A DNA stretch of 64,000 nt. Source: JAUUSJ01 sp964439395 (lineage in GTDB: Bacteria; Bacillota; Clostridia; Lachnospirales; Lachnospiraceae). Both the position numbers and the translations under genes were made by a program. Under the pieces are notes generated by a model. It worked only from the letters and a program-made list of their open reading frames with translations. It searched no databases and was not told the origin of the DNA. Below are positions 8,627-18,303 of this stretch, in pieces. Numbering within the stretch: the first letter of the stretch is position 1; every line of letters begins with the position of its first letter. The DNA is taken from the NCBI GenBank assembly GCA_964439395.1, contig CAYTNV010000001.1, positions 124,001-188,000 of the forward strand, in the 5' to 3' direction.

Positions 8627-9277
8627 ATGTTAGGGGCAAAAAAGATTGATCTTGGAGATTACAAGCGATTAGATCAATTCAGACATTTTCAAGAGATGAC
8701 ATTTCCGTATGTAGGTTGTACGGTGAATGTCGATGTAACAAATTTACTAGAGAAGACGAGAAGAGAGGGAACAGATTTCTTTTTAGCTATCTTGTATCAA
8801 GTGGTAAGTGCAGCAAATGCAGTACCTGAATTTCGCCAGAGAATTATAAATGGAGAAATTTGGGAGTTTAATTCCTGTAATTCCTCACATAGCATTGACA
8901 AAGATGATTTTACGTACTCTTATTGTAATTTAAATTATAATTATGAGTTCGATGACTTTTTGGAGTATGCAAAGAAGGAGCAGGAAAAGGCGAGAGAGAA
9001 AGGAATAAACGAAGACAGTGATGTGGAATCTTTGTTTTATATTTCCACAAAGTCATGGATTTTTCGTTTTTCACTCTTAGAATCCATAGAGACAAAGACA
9101 AGAACGAATCCACGAATCACATTGGGCAAATATGTGGAGGATGAAGAAACTAGAAAGGCAGTTATGCCAGTATCTGTATTATGTCACCATGCTTTAGTAG
9201 ACGATATTCATATCAAGAAATTTTATAGGGAATTACGACAAAGATTAGACGAGGTAGAGATGGAAGTTGCAGCATAG
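8627..9277 (+). CDS. Chloramphenicol acetyltransferase-like protein (CATA family)
   Basis: A 216-residue protein with the CAT fold from end to end: YKRLDQFRHFQEMTFPYVGCTVNVDVT at the start, DFFLAILYQVVSAANAVPEFRQRI, and the active-site region VSVLCHHALVDDIHIKKFYREL. Known CATs have HHxxxDG, with the second His as the general base; here it is HHALVDD, so the Gly is Asp. Family membership is clear. Actual chloramphenicol acetylation is not, since many clostridial chromosomes carry such homologues of unknown substrate. GGAGG precedes the ATG. Confidence 0.85.
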   Translation: MLGAKKIDLGDYKRLDQFRHFQEMTFPYVGCTVNVDVTNLLEKTRREGTDFFLAILYQVVSAANAVPEFRQRIINGEIWEFNSCNSSHSIDKDDFTYSYCNLNYNYEFDDFLEYAKKEQEKAREKGINEDSDVESLFYISTKSWIFRFSLLESIETKTRTNPRITLGKYVEDEETRKAVMPVSVLCHHALVDDIHIKKFYRELRQRLDEVEMEVAA

Positions 9278-9317
9278 GAATCTGAGGGGATCATTTATAT
9301 AGAAATTACTTACAATG

Positions 9318-9355
9318 CGGATTTGAAATTAGAAATAATTTCAAATCCGTTTTTT
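9318..9355 (+). terminator. Terminator after the CAT-like gene
   Basis: A perfect 14-bp stem (9318-9331 with 9336-9349), GAAA loop, then six Ts. Confidence 0.9.
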
Positions 9356-9482
9356 ATGTTCTAAATTTTATTTTCTTCATCAAATCTTAAGAAGTTTCCC
9401 TATTTTTTCTTAAAGTGGTACTATAGTATAATGAGTACATAAGAAAAAGAAATAAATTAGCTAATCAATTTCTAGAGGGAGA

Positions 9483-10193
9483 ATGAAAAATATGTATAAT
9501 ATCTTAATTTGTGATGATGAGAGAGACATTGTAAATGCATTAAAAATATACTTAGCCAATCCTAATTATGTGATGTTTGAAGCGTATACGGGATATGAGG
9601 CATTAAAAATAATGGAGCGAGCGGAGATTCATCTTGTGCTGATGGATATTATGATGCCAGAAATGGATGGAATTTCTGCAATGGTAAAAATTCGAGAGAG
9701 AAGTAATGTGCCCATTATTCTACTCACAGCAAAAAGTGAGGATACGGACAAAATTCTCGGTTTAAATATTGGGGCAGACGATTATATTACGAAACCATTT
9801 AATCCTGTAGAAGTGGCAGCGAGAGTGAGTTCTCAGCTAAGACGCTATATGCAGCTGGGAGGTGGAAGGATAAAGTCGGATCAGTATATTGTCGGTGGAA
9901 TTGAAGTGGATGATAAGAGGAAACAGGTCACAGTGGACGGAGAAGCGGTATCTTTTACACCGAAGGAATATGAAATTTTAAAATTATTGATTTCGAATCC
10001 AAATCGGGTGTATTCTCCAAAAGAAATTTATCATGCTGTCTGGAAGGAAAAATCATTGGATAGCAGTGATAATACAGTGGCGGTGCATATTCGGCATATC
10101 CGTGAAAAAATAGAAATTGATCCAGCACATCCAAGATATCTTAAAGTTGTATTTGGGCAGGGTTATATGATGGAAAAGGGAGGATTAAGATGA
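9483..10193 (+). CDS. OmpR/PhoB-family response regulator
   Basis: A 236-residue regulator. The receiver domain (about 4-120) has the acidic pair DDE, the phospho-acceptor Asp in LVLMDIMMPEMDG, and Thr/Lys switch residues in LLTAKS and ITKPF. The winged-helix DNA-binding domain (about 135-232) has FTPKEYEILKLLISNPNRVYS and the terminal VFGQGYMM hairpin. It overlaps the kinase gene by four bases. The GAGGGAG lies so close to the ATG at 9483 that the second ATG at 9492 may be the true start. Resembles VanR-type regulators; the signal is unknown. Confidence 0.9.
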   Translation: MKNMYNILICDDERDIVNALKIYLANPNYVMFEAYTGYEALKIMERAEIHLVLMDIMMPEMDGISAMVKIRERSNVPIILLTAKSEDTDKILGLNIGADDYITKPFNPVEVAARVSSQLRRYMQLGGGRIKSDQYIVGGIEVDDKRKQVTVDGEAVSFTPKEYEILKLLISNPNRVYSPKEIYHAVWKEKSLDSSDNTVAVHIRHIREKIEIDPAHPRYLKVVFGQGYMMEKGGLR

Positions 10194-12259
10194 GACAGAT
10201 AAGAGATTTTATTTGTACTATTCCAGGTAAGATAGTACTGTTTATCGCAGATATTTTTGCTGTGCTTATAGTATGCCTATGTATTATAGGTGCTGTATTT
10301 ATGAGCGAATATAATTTTTACAGTGAAACAAAGGAGGAGGCGTTAAAGAAGAGTATAGAATCGGAAATTGAGTTAGAAGTGCATGATGTAGTTTGGAGAC
10401 AAGTGAGAGAGGGCAGTGATTATTCTAATATTTCTGAGACTAGCATTTCAAGTGATACAAATTTACGTTATGCAATTTATGACTCAAAAGGAAAAATGCT
10501 CGTGCAAAATGATAAGTTAAACTTAAAAAAAGAGGATAAGAAATGGAAATATCATCTCTATTACTTTGGATATCATTATACCGATGAATTCGGAGAGGAG
10601 ACGTATGGTTTTAATTTTGACACAAAGGAATCTATGCAGGCACAAATCGATAATGGAATAATGAGAGAAAGTGATGTCTATGAAGTTTGTGCATATTTAG
10701 AGAGTCAAAATCAAGGAAATGATGTATATTCTTGGCTTCCTAAAATTATAAATTCTTTATATGGAATGCGCTATACAGTCTATCCAGTTGGAGCTATTGC
10801 ATTTTTGATAGCAATACTTTGCTTTGTGGCATTGATGTACAGTTCAGGCAGAAGAGCGGATAGAGAAGAAATCGTCACAACAATTTTTTACCGTATTCCT
10901 TGGGATTTTCTTATAATACTCGTCGGAATTGTCTGCTGTGCCATTGTTTTGGCTGGAGAGTTTACGATTTTAGTATTATTGGGAGCTGGGAGTGGTGTGA
11001 GGGGATTTGACATATGGAATCATCTTGCTGCCGCTAAAATAACAGCTGTTTGGATGATCGTATATGCGATTTTAATAGAAACTGTTTGTCTTGCGTTTTG
11101 TATGAGCACGGCGACCCGCATAAAAAAGAAAAATTTATTAAAAAATACAGTGATTTATCGAGTTTTGAGATGGATTAAAAGAAGAAAATTATGGGGGAAA
11201 ATCTCTAATATAATAAAGCAAGTGTTTCGTATTATGGCACGCTCCCCAGAGTATATTCCACTTATGGGAAGAACGATAATTCTCCTAGTTTTGATTTCTT
11301 TTATAGAACTTTTTGTTCTTGCTATAACAGCATCTGGATATAGTTTTGAGCTATACTTTATTTTTTGGTTGATTGAAAAAATGATTTTAGTTCCAGCTAT
11401 TTTATATGTGGCATGGACTTTGAGAAAATTGCAAAAAGCTGGAATGAAGTTGGCTGCTGGTGATATGGATTATCAAATTGATACCGAGAAAATGTTTTGG
11501 GAGTTTAAGCAGCACGGTGAAAATTTAAATCATATTGCAGAGGGAATGAATCTTGCCGTCTCTGAAAAGATGAAGAGTGAGCATTTAAAAACGGAGCTGA
11601 TTACAAATGTCTCGCATGATATTAAGACTCCACTCACATCTATTATTAATTATGCTGACTTAATTGGAAGAGAAAAATGCGAAAATAAAGTTATCACAGA
11701 ATATTCTGCTGTTTTGCTTAGACAGTCAGAGCGATTAAAGAGATTAATTGAGGATTTAGTAGAGGCATCAAAAGCGTCGACAGGAAATTTAGATATAGAG
11801 TTAGTTCCTTGTGAGGCACAAATATTTTTATCTCAGGTTTTTGGAGAGTATGAGGAAAAGTTAAAAGAGAGAAATCTAGAGCTAGTGACAAATCAGCCAG
11901 AAAAATCGCTTTTTGTGATGGCGGACGGAAGACGAATGCTTCGTATTTTTGACAATCTGATGACGAATATTTGTAAATATGCACAGCCAGGAACTCGTGT
12001 TTATATTTCTCTGGAGGAGAGGGAGAATAGCGCAGTAATTATATTTAAAAATATTTCACATGCGGCACTTAATCTGAGTGTGGATGAGCTGATGGAGCGA
12101 TTTGTGAGGGGAGATGCATCTAGAAATACAGAGGGAAATGGCTTAGGACTCTCGATTGCCAGAAGTTTGGCGGAGTTGCAGAATGGCTCTTTGGATTTGG
12201 AGATTGATGGAGATTTGTTTAAAGCGATACTTTGTTTTCCGATGCTTAAAGTGAGTTAA
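10190..12259 (+). CDS. Multi-pass sensor histidine kinase
   Basis: A 689-residue kinase, partner of the preceding regulator (ATGA overlap). There is one N-terminal membrane segment, an extracytoplasmic region of about 150 residues, then a group of further membrane segments up to about residue 400, and a HAMP-like linker (LRKLQKAGMKLAAGDMDYQI). The catalytic part has an H-box NVSHDIKTPLTSI, N-box FDNLMTNICKYA and G-box GNGLGLSIARSL. The design resembles VanS-like membrane-embedded sensors that respond to envelope stress. No transporter or target gene adjoins the pair, so the stimulus is open. Confidence 0.9.
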   Translation: MRQIRDFICTIPGKIVLFIADIFAVLIVCLCIIGAVFMSEYNFYSETKEEALKKSIESEIELEVHDVVWRQVREGSDYSNISETSISSDTNLRYAIYDSKGKMLVQNDKLNLKKEDKKWKYHLYYFGYHYTDEFGEETYGFNFDTKESMQAQIDNGIMRESDVYEVCAYLESQNQGNDVYSWLPKIINSLYGMRYTVYPVGAIAFLIAILCFVALMYSSGRRADREEIVTTIFYRIPWDFLIILVGIVCCAIVLAGEFTILVLLGAGSGVRGFDIWNHLAAAKITAVWMIVYAILIETVCLAFCMSTATRIKKKNLLKNTVIYRVLRWIKRRKLWGKISNIIKQVFRIMARSPEYIPLMGRTIILLVLISFIELFVLAITASGYSFELYFIFWLIEKMILVPAILYVAWTLRKLQKAGMKLAAGDMDYQIDTEKMFWEFKQHGENLNHIAEGMNLAVSEKMKSEHLKTELITNVSHDIKTPLTSIINYADLIGREKCENKVITEYSAVLLRQSERLKRLIEDLVEASKASTGNLDIELVPCEAQIFLSQVFGEYEEKLKERNLELVTNQPEKSLFVMADGRRMLRIFDNLMTNICKYAQPGTRVYISLEERENSAVIIFKNISHAALNLSVDELMERFVRGDASRNTEGNGLGLSIARSLAELQNGSLDLEIDGDLFKAILCFPMLKVS

Positions 12260-12370
12260 AGGAAAAGGGATTTTTATTGAGATATTGTTAAAAATTTATA
12301 TTTTGTGACAGTCTTTCCTTTTTGTGATATTCTATATAAATAAAGAATGTCTTTGAGGGAGGGAAGGAGT

Positions 12371-13576
12371 ATGATAAAAATTTTGCATACAGGTGATTTG
12401 CATATTGGCAGGGAATATAAAAAGCAGGAACAAGAAAATAGAGAGATTGCGAAAAAATACAGGCGGGCGAGAGTGCAGGCGTTAGAAAATATTGTTCGAA
12501 TTGCGAATGAGGAGAGCTGTGACTATCTTATTATCGCAGGTGATTTGTACGATAAAAAAGAGATTAGTCTCTCTCTGCAAAAAGAGGTATGTTCTATCTT
12601 GAATGGATATGAGGGGATTGTTTTGGTTCTTCCTGGAAATCACGATTACTATGAGGGGGAGGACGACAAGCTTTGGAGTCGGTTCCTTGAGCTTGCGGGT
12701 GAAAATGTCATTCTTGTCAGAGAAAATAAAGAGATTGAAATGGGAGAAATCTGTTTTTATCCATGCATTTGCCATGACCGTTACTCACAGGAAAATGCGC
12801 TTGGCTGGCTGAAGGAAGAAAAAAACTGTGGAGAAAATATAGAGCAAAATATAAGTGTATCTAAGAAAGATCAGATTAAGATTGGAATTGCGCACGGTGC
12901 GCTTGAGGGATTATCATATGATAAGGAGAGAAAATATTATTATATGACAAGGGAGGAGCTGGAAGGCTGCCAAATGGATTTGTGGTTGATTGGACATACA
13001 CATATCCCATATCCAAATCAGGAGGAAATATTTGGAGAGAAAATATTAAATGCGGGAACACATCAGCCGACAGATATAGCAGATCGCGCAGAGGGCTCTA
13101 TTTTTCTCATAGAGCTTCTGGCAGAAAACTCAAAAGAGAGGGAACAAATTCCAGAGGGGATTATTTCAAAAGAAAGTGGAAATTTTTCGGAAAAGATTCA
13201 TGTGAGAAAAATATCGACAGCTATGCTTCATTTTGAAAAAAGAGAAATTAACTTGGTTCACGGAGAACATTTGCAGGAAAAAATAGAGAAAAGTATTCAG
13301 GAGATGGAACGAGAAAATACAACGCTAAGATTGATTATTTCTGGAATTGCTCTGGAGGAGGAGTATGAGCAAAGGCAATGTATTTATCGAAGCTATGAGG
13401 AGCAATTTTTAAAATTTGAGGTGCAAGATTTTGAACTGCAGCAAGAAATTACGAGAGAGAAAATCGAAAAAGAGACGTTAGAGGGCTCAATTGAAAATCA
13501 ATTATTGATGAAATATTTGGATAACCCTGAACTATTGAATTTAGCATTTGAGCTTATAAAAAGCTGTAAAAATTGA
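12371..13576 (+). CDS. YhaO/SbcD-like DNA repair exonuclease (metallophosphoesterase)
   Basis: A 401-residue calcineurin-like phosphoesterase with all metal motifs: TGDLHIG, GDLYDKKE, LPGNHDYY and IGHTHIP. It begins at the ATG at 12371 behind GGAAGGAG; an in-frame ATG 24 bases upstream has no ribosome site. The gene sits 17 bases before a YhaN-type ATPase, the arrangement of the YhaO-YhaN pair, which resembles SbcD-SbcC and Mre11-Rad50. I infer that the two act together on DNA ends or hairpins. The C-terminal third is rich in Glu and Lys and probably binds the partner. Confidence 0.88.
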   Translation: MIKILHTGDLHIGREYKKQEQENREIAKKYRRARVQALENIVRIANEESCDYLIIAGDLYDKKEISLSLQKEVCSILNGYEGIVLVLPGNHDYYEGEDDKLWSRFLELAGENVILVRENKEIEMGEICFYPCICHDRYSQENALGWLKEEKNCGENIEQNISVSKKDQIKIGIAHGALEGLSYDKERKYYYMTREELEGCQMDLWLIGHTHIPYPNQEEIFGEKILNAGTHQPTDIADRAEGSIFLIELLAENSKEREQIPEGIISKESGNFSEKIHVRKISTAMLHFEKREINLVHGEHLQEKIEKSIQEMERENTTLRLIISGIALEEEYEQRQCIYRSYEEQFLKFEVQDFELQQEITREKIEKETLEGSIENQLLMKYLDNPELLNLAFELIKSCKN

Positions 13577-13593
13577 GGGAGGAATAAGAGAAA

Positions 13594-16218
13594 ATGAAAA
13601 TTAATGTATACTCGATCGAGCAATTTGCCGGGGTGAGAAATCAAGAGATACGATTTCAAGATGGCATGAATGTCGTGCTTGGAAAAAACGAGGCGGGAAA
13701 AAGTACGATGCTTGCCGCAATTTATCATGCTCTTTTGACGCCCTCGAAGCTGGATAAGAGAAAAAACAAAGATTTTATGAATCAATTTTTTCCAACTAGC
13801 GGAGCAAGGACAATCGATGTGACAGTGGAGATAGAGAGCGGACATCGCAATAATATCTCAAATTTAAACGAGAAGGAAGACAAAAGAAAGGAGGAAAGCA
13901 AAAAACATGAAACAGAGAGGGAAATATATATTATCGAAAAAATTTGGGATATAGATGGAAAGGAAAATATCACGAAGGTAAAGCAAAAGGAAGGAGATAT
14001 CTGGCGAGGAAATCAAGCACAAGAAAAGCTTTCGAAGCTTTTAGCGTATGGAGTGGCATTTTATAAAAATTTAGTTTTTGATAATCAAAGCTATGAAGAG
14101 GAGGTGTTAGACTGGGTTTATCAGTTTTTTTCCAGTGAGGGAAATATGGCGTCTGATATTACAGAGATAAAAATGAGGCTGACGCAGGCTCTTTCTGTGG
14201 CAGGAGGAATTTCGGAGGAGAAGTTTCTCGCTCTTTTAGATGATAAGCTTGAGGAGCTTTCTGGAAAATGGGATTTTGAGAAAGATGCCCCAGAAAAGGG
14301 TCGGGGTATTGATAATAAGTGGAGAAGAGATATCGGAACTATTCTTATTTCTTATTATAATTATAAGGAAGCACAAAGAGAGCTAGAGGAGACGACTCAA
14401 ATCGAAGAAGAACTCGCAAAAAAGACGAAACAATTAGAGAATCTCACAGAGGAGAAAAAGGAGATAGAACAAAAAAGGGCGAAATTGGAGTCACAAAGGG
14501 CGGAGATTTTTAATAAAAGTAAGACTGAAAAATTGTTGGAAAATGTGAAGAGAGAGCTGGAAATTTGTAAAATAGTTTCGAGTGAGTGGCCAAATGCCAA
14601 GGCAAATTTACAGGAGGGACGAGCATTTGCAAGCTGGCAGCAGATGGTAGAGAAGAGAGAGAAAATTAAGATATTAGAAGAGCAAATAGAGATGGCGAGG
14701 AAGCTTCAAGGTGAGATAAAGCAGTTGGAGGGAAAAGAAAAATATTTAGAGCAGATCTCTATCGACTGTGAAAAAGCGAAAAAGGCGAGAGGAGATATCG
14801 AGAAAAATCAACTTCGTCTATCCAGTGTAAAATTATTGGCAGAGATTTGCTTAAAAGAGCCATATGAGGCTAAGGTAGAACATGCGAGTGGAGTTTTAAA
14901 TTTTTCTAATCAAGATATAAGAAAGAATATAGGTGCTAGTAGCATGGATTCTATGTCTTGTGGGCAGGAGTATTCTGCAAGACATACTATGAATATGGAA
15001 TCTTGTCAAATAAGTGGCAAGATAGAACAGGGAAAAGATTTTTCTGTACAGGAGGAAATGAATGGATTTGTGAGAATTTCTATTCCTGGGATAGCTCAGA
15101 TTCAAGTTTCACCGAAAGATTTGGATGTGAAGAAATGTCAGAGAGAAATGAAGCAAAATACAAAAATTTTTAGTGAGATACTGCAAAAATATTGCGTGAA
15201 GACTGTAGATGAATTATCAGAAGAAAAAACAAATTGGCAGAAGCGATTGGCTGAGGTAGAGAAAAATGAGAGAGAGTTAGGACGAGTTTTAGGCAGCAGA
15301 ACTTTAAAAGAGTTAGATGAAGAGTTATTGAATTTACAAGAGGAATACAGAGTCTTGTCTTCCAAACAGGGCGAGGACTTAGCTGAGGTTGGAGAAAAAA
15401 CAAGGAATGAAATAAAAGAATTTTTAAAGAGAATGAAAAAAACAACGCTCGAAGCTAGCATTGCGGCAGCTGAAACTATATTACAGCAGTATGAAAATAC
15501 TTATCAGACATACGAGAAATTATTGCAAAAGAAAAAAATCCTAGAAATAGAAGAAAAAAGCTATCAAAAACAGCTCAAACAATTAGAAAATATTTCTATG
15601 ACGGAGGGAGAGTATGAACAAAAAATTAAGAGTTTACAAGAAAGACTAAAGCAAATCGAGCAGGAGAGAGACGAATTCACAAGCCAGATTGGAAGTTTAT
15701 CTCAGAGGGAAACCTTAGATATAGCTGAGATGGAGCTGGATGTTTTGAATTTGAAGAAAGAGTGGGAGAGAAAGAAAAAAACATATCGCTATTATGAGAA
15801 AATAAAGGAAGATTTTATAGAACTGAAAAAGGAAAACAGAGACAAGTTTGAGAATTTTAATAAGAGTTTTTGCGAAAATCTTGTAGTTATTACAGGAAAT
15901 AAAATGGAGATTAGCTCTTTTGAGAGCTTAGAATTATTAAGTGGAAAAAATAAGATTACAACAAAGGAGATTTTATCTGAGGGAACGAAAAAAACGGTCT
16001 TATTGGCATTTCGTTTGGCGATTTTGGAATACTTTTATCGCAATGAGATAGACGGCGGGATTGCAGTTTTCGATGATATTTTATTGGATATGGATGGAGA
16101 GAGAAGAGAAAATTCAGTTTTGCTTTTAAAAAAGTTTGCAAAGAAGAATCAGATTATTTTTACAACCTGTGACGAGGAAATTGCTAATTTGTTAGGCGGA
16201 AAGTTGATTCGAATATAA
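13594..16218 (+). CDS. YhaN/SbcC-like AAA ATPase with long coiled coils
   Basis: An 874-residue Rad50-like protein. The N-terminal head has Walker A GKNEAGKST near residues 31-39 after INVYSIEQFAGVRN. The middle (about 250-780) is Glu/Lys/Gln-rich heptad sequence typical of coiled coil. The C-terminal head has LSEGTKKTVLLAFRLA (signature) and AVFDDILLDMDGERR (Walker B and D-loop). This head pattern matches YhaN rather than classical SbcC, and I see no CxxC zinc hook. It is followed by a terminator at 16238, so it closes a two-gene operon with the nuclease. Confidence 0.88.
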   Translation: MKINVYSIEQFAGVRNQEIRFQDGMNVVLGKNEAGKSTMLAAIYHALLTPSKLDKRKNKDFMNQFFPTSGARTIDVTVEIESGHRNNISNLNEKEDKRKEESKKHETEREIYIIEKIWDIDGKENITKVKQKEGDIWRGNQAQEKLSKLLAYGVAFYKNLVFDNQSYEEEVLDWVYQFFSSEGNMASDITEIKMRLTQALSVAGGISEEKFLALLDDKLEELSGKWDFEKDAPEKGRGIDNKWRRDIGTILISYYNYKEAQRELEETTQIEEELAKKTKQLENLTEEKKEIEQKRAKLESQRAEIFNKSKTEKLLENVKRELEICKIVSSEWPNAKANLQEGRAFASWQQMVEKREKIKILEEQIEMARKLQGEIKQLEGKEKYLEQISIDCEKAKKARGDIEKNQLRLSSVKLLAEICLKEPYEAKVEHASGVLNFSNQDIRKNIGASSMDSMSCGQEYSARHTMNMESCQISGKIEQGKDFSVQEEMNGFVRISIPGIAQIQVSPKDLDVKKCQREMKQNTKIFSEILQKYCVKTVDELSEEKTNWQKRLAEVEKNERELGRVLGSRTLKELDEELLNLQEEYRVLSSKQGEDLAEVGEKTRNEIKEFLKRMKKTTLEASIAAAETILQQYENTYQTYEKLLQKKKILEIEEKSYQKQLKQLENISMTEGEYEQKIKSLQERLKQIEQERDEFTSQIGSLSQRETLDIAEMELDVLNLKKEWERKKKTYRYYEKIKEDFIELKKENRDKFENFNKSFCENLVVITGNKMEISSFESLELLSGKNKITTKEILSEGTKKTVLLAFRLAILEYFYRNEIDGGIAVFDDILLDMDGERRENSVLLLKKFAKKNQIIFTTCDEEIANLLGGKLIRI

Positions 16219-16237
16219 GTTTGTATTACAAGAGTAT

Positions 16238-16278
16238 AAGCCACTATGAGAATGGAAACATTCTGTAGTGGCTTAGTT
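16238..16278 (+). terminator. Terminator-like hairpin after the YhaN-like gene
   Basis: The stem pairs AAGCCACTA (16238-16246) with TAGTGGCTT (16266-16274), extended by AGAATG/CATTCT around a GAAA loop. The downstream T-run is short. Confidence 0.7.
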
Positions 16279-16332
16279 ATTGAAGGGAGATAAACTGATG
16301 AAATCAAGAAAATAAAAGTAAGAAAAAATAAA

Positions 16333-16370
16333 ATTAGGTTAAGATTAGGTTAAGAAAGCTGTGATATGAT
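16333..16370 (+). promoter_or_regulatory. Promoter with tandem 11-bp direct repeats, likely response-regulator site
   Basis: ATTAGGTTAAG occurs twice back to back (16333-16343, 16344-16354), one helical turn apart. A -10 box TATGAT follows at 16365-16370, so the second repeat covers the -35 position, where no good -35 box exists. That layout is typical of activation by OmpR-family regulators. The regulator encoded at 19726-20427 is the obvious candidate (inference). Confidence 0.6.
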
Positions 16371-16399
16371 AAAAAAGTCTTCGAGGAAAGGAGGTAAAA

Positions 16400-17302
16400 A
16401 TGGAGGTTTTAAAGGTTGATAATTTATCAAAAAAATATGGTGAAGTGACCGTATTAAGGAATGTCAATATGCATATAAACGAAGGAGAAATTTATGGATT
16501 AATTGGCAGGAACGGTGCAGGAAAAACAACAATAATGAAAATGATTTTAGGATTGACTAGTATTACATCAGGCTCTATCAGATTATGGGGGAATTCTGTT
16601 AATAGTACAAATAAGAGTTTTTATTCTAGATTGGGAGTGAATTTAGATTTTCAAGGTTTTTATCCTGAACTTTCTGCATACGAAAATCTTAAAGTGTTCG
16701 CAAATATAAGGGGAATCACACGAGCCGATGCAATAGAGTATTCTCTTAAGAAAGTAGGATTATTAAGAGAAAAAGATAAAAAATTCAAAAAATTTTCTCT
16801 TGGTATGAAGAAGAGATTAGGGTTAGCTAATGCGATTATGCACGAGCCAGAATTTTTAATTCTTGATGAACCAACTAATGGGTTAGATCCTATTGGGATT
16901 TCGGAATTCAGGGAATATCTTATAAATATTAGCAAAAACCAAGATATAACGATAATGATTTCTAGTCATTTATTATCAGAAATAGATATTATGGCGGATC
17001 GAATTGGTGTATTAGATAGTGGTACATTGCTTGCTGAGAAAACAATGGCTGATATTCGGAGAAGCAATAGGACCCATATTAGACTGGCGGTTACTAATGT
17101 TGAATTGACTTGTGGAATTTTAGAAAAGTTTTTTTACATAAGGAATTATGAAGTTATTGATGGAAAATACATTCATGTCTATGATTTGGATTTGGATAGA
17201 GAAGTTTTTTCAAGAAAATTAGCTTCACATGGAATAGGAATATTAGAGATAACAGAAGAGAAGGAGAGATTAGAAGATTATTTTAAAAAGCTGATTGAGT
17301 AA
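16400..17302 (+). CDS. ABC transporter ATP-binding protein (bacitracin/lantibiotic-export type)
   Basis: A 300-residue ATPase. Walker A is GRNGAGKTT, the signature is FSLGMKKRLGLANA (one residue off LSGG, normal in this subgroup), Walker B is FLILDEPTNGLD, and the switch is SSHLLSEID. The C-terminal third is the extension found in BcrA-like and lantibiotic-immunity ATPases. It is followed 18 bases later by its permease, and the pair is driven from the direct-repeat promoter at 16333. Likely role: export of, or immunity to, a peptide antibiotic, inferred from family and from the radical SAM and two-component neighbours. Confidence 0.85.
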   Translation: MEVLKVDNLSKKYGEVTVLRNVNMHINEGEIYGLIGRNGAGKTTIMKMILGLTSITSGSIRLWGNSVNSTNKSFYSRLGVNLDFQGFYPELSAYENLKVFANIRGITRADAIEYSLKKVGLLREKDKKFKKFSLGMKKRLGLANAIMHEPEFLILDEPTNGLDPIGISEFREYLINISKNQDITIMISSHLLSEIDIMADRIGVLDSGTLLAEKTMADIRRSNRTHIRLAVTNVELTCGILEKFFYIRNYEVIDGKYIHVYDLDLDREVFSRKLASHGIGILEITEEKERLEDYFKKLIE

Positions 17303-17319
17303 CTGTTGGAAAGGAAGGT

Positions 17320-18108
17320 ATGGCAGAGTTGAATGGTTACATTTATTCGGAATATATAAAAGAAAAAAGGGAGAAGCATATTATACTTGGTTTAGTAGAT
17401 GTTGCCTGGATTTGTTTTATATATTTTACAAATTTATATAAGCTTAGAAAAGAAGCTGGCATCCTAGATATTTATTGTGATAATATGCAGATATATTTTC
17501 TAATAACACTTGTATTAGCAGTGTTGTATGCTTTCGTAATAGTAGCAGATGAATATCAAAACAAAACGATTTATCAGCTAGTTGTAATTCCCATAAATGC
17601 TGGGAAATTTGTTGCGGCAAAAATAATTGTTGTTGCATTTGTTAATTTTGTTGTTATGTTCACTAATACAATTATAAGTACAATTGTTATGCTAATAATG
17701 CGTTATAATGTAAAATTTCAAGAAGTAGCTATATTAGTTGTTTTAAATCTTTTTGATAGCGTTCTATTAACAATGATTATCATTCCAGTGATTTGTTTAA
17801 CGATTTTATGTAAGGGGAGATATTTGGTATCACTTTTGGTAAGTACAGTATATATTGTGAGTTGTTTTATGATAAATATGCTTCCGGTTAGCCAAGAATT
17901 CGCTCAAAAGGTGATAGCATATTTACATCCATTGGGAGGATTTGCTTTAATTCATAATTGGCTTATTTATATATTGGTACCGAATGAAATATCGATGATT
18001 ATCTGTCCGAAAGAAAGCGTAGGTTTAGCATTAATAGGAGTATTAGTATATGCTCTAATTAGTTTTATGGCATCTCAAAAATTATTAAATATAAATAAAG
18101 GAAAATAA
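17320..18108 (+). CDS. ABC-2 type permease of the peptide-export/immunity transporter
   Basis: A 262-residue membrane protein with about six hydrophobic segments (for example YFLITLVLAVLYAFVIVADE and VSLLVSTVYIVSCFMINML). NKTIYQLVVIPINAGKFVAAKIIVV is the typical cytoplasmic loop of lantibiotic-immunity permeases. It lies directly after the ATPase, with a GGAAAGGAAGG site. The ATG here is the track start; it overlaps the next, truncated gene by one base, so the original operon continued into the radical SAM gene. Confidence 0.8.
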   Translation: MAELNGYIYSEYIKEKREKHIILGLVDVAWICFIYFTNLYKLRKEAGILDIYCDNMQIYFLITLVLAVLYAFVIVADEYQNKTIYQLVVIPINAGKFVAAKIIVVAFVNFVVMFTNTIISTIVMLIMRYNVKFQEVAILVVLNLFDSVLLTMIIIPVICLTILCKGRYLVSLLVSTVYIVSCFMINMLPVSQEFAQKVIAYLHPLGGFALIHNWLIYILVPNEISMIICPKESVGLALIGVLVYALISFMASQKLLNINKGK

Positions 18109-18299
18109 TGATGATTGATATTAAGTACAAAGAAACTAAAGATAGAAATAGTTGGATAGACGGAAATTATTTAAATGCAACGATTTGTGTTACAGAAGAT
18201 TGTAATTTACGTTGCACATACTGCTATATGGTAGATAAGAATACATTTAATAAAATGGATTGGAACACTGGAAAACGTATTATAGATTTCCTAATTTAA
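18108..18299 (+). pseudogene. Radical SAM peptide maturase, N-terminal fragment
   Basis: A 63-residue remnant. The radical SAM cluster motif is intact as EDCNLRCTYCYM (CxxxCxxC) after NATICVT, but the protein stops after GKRIIDFLI, where the barrel should go on for 200-350 residues. From 18300 the sequence becomes the interior of an ABC ATPase in another frame, so a deletion joined two genes. The intact enzyme would have been a RiPP-type maturase, judging by the CTYCYM style and by its place in an ABC-exporter operon with a two-component system. The precursor peptide is not present. Confidence 0.75.
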
Positions 18300-18303
18300 T
18301 TTA

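Noticed and set aside
12482..15461. Minus-strand open frames of 60-107 codons within the YhaO and YhaN genes
   Set aside because: They are mirror frames of strongly coding AT-rich sequence with Lys/Glu codons read backwards as Phe/Ser/Leu; no motifs.
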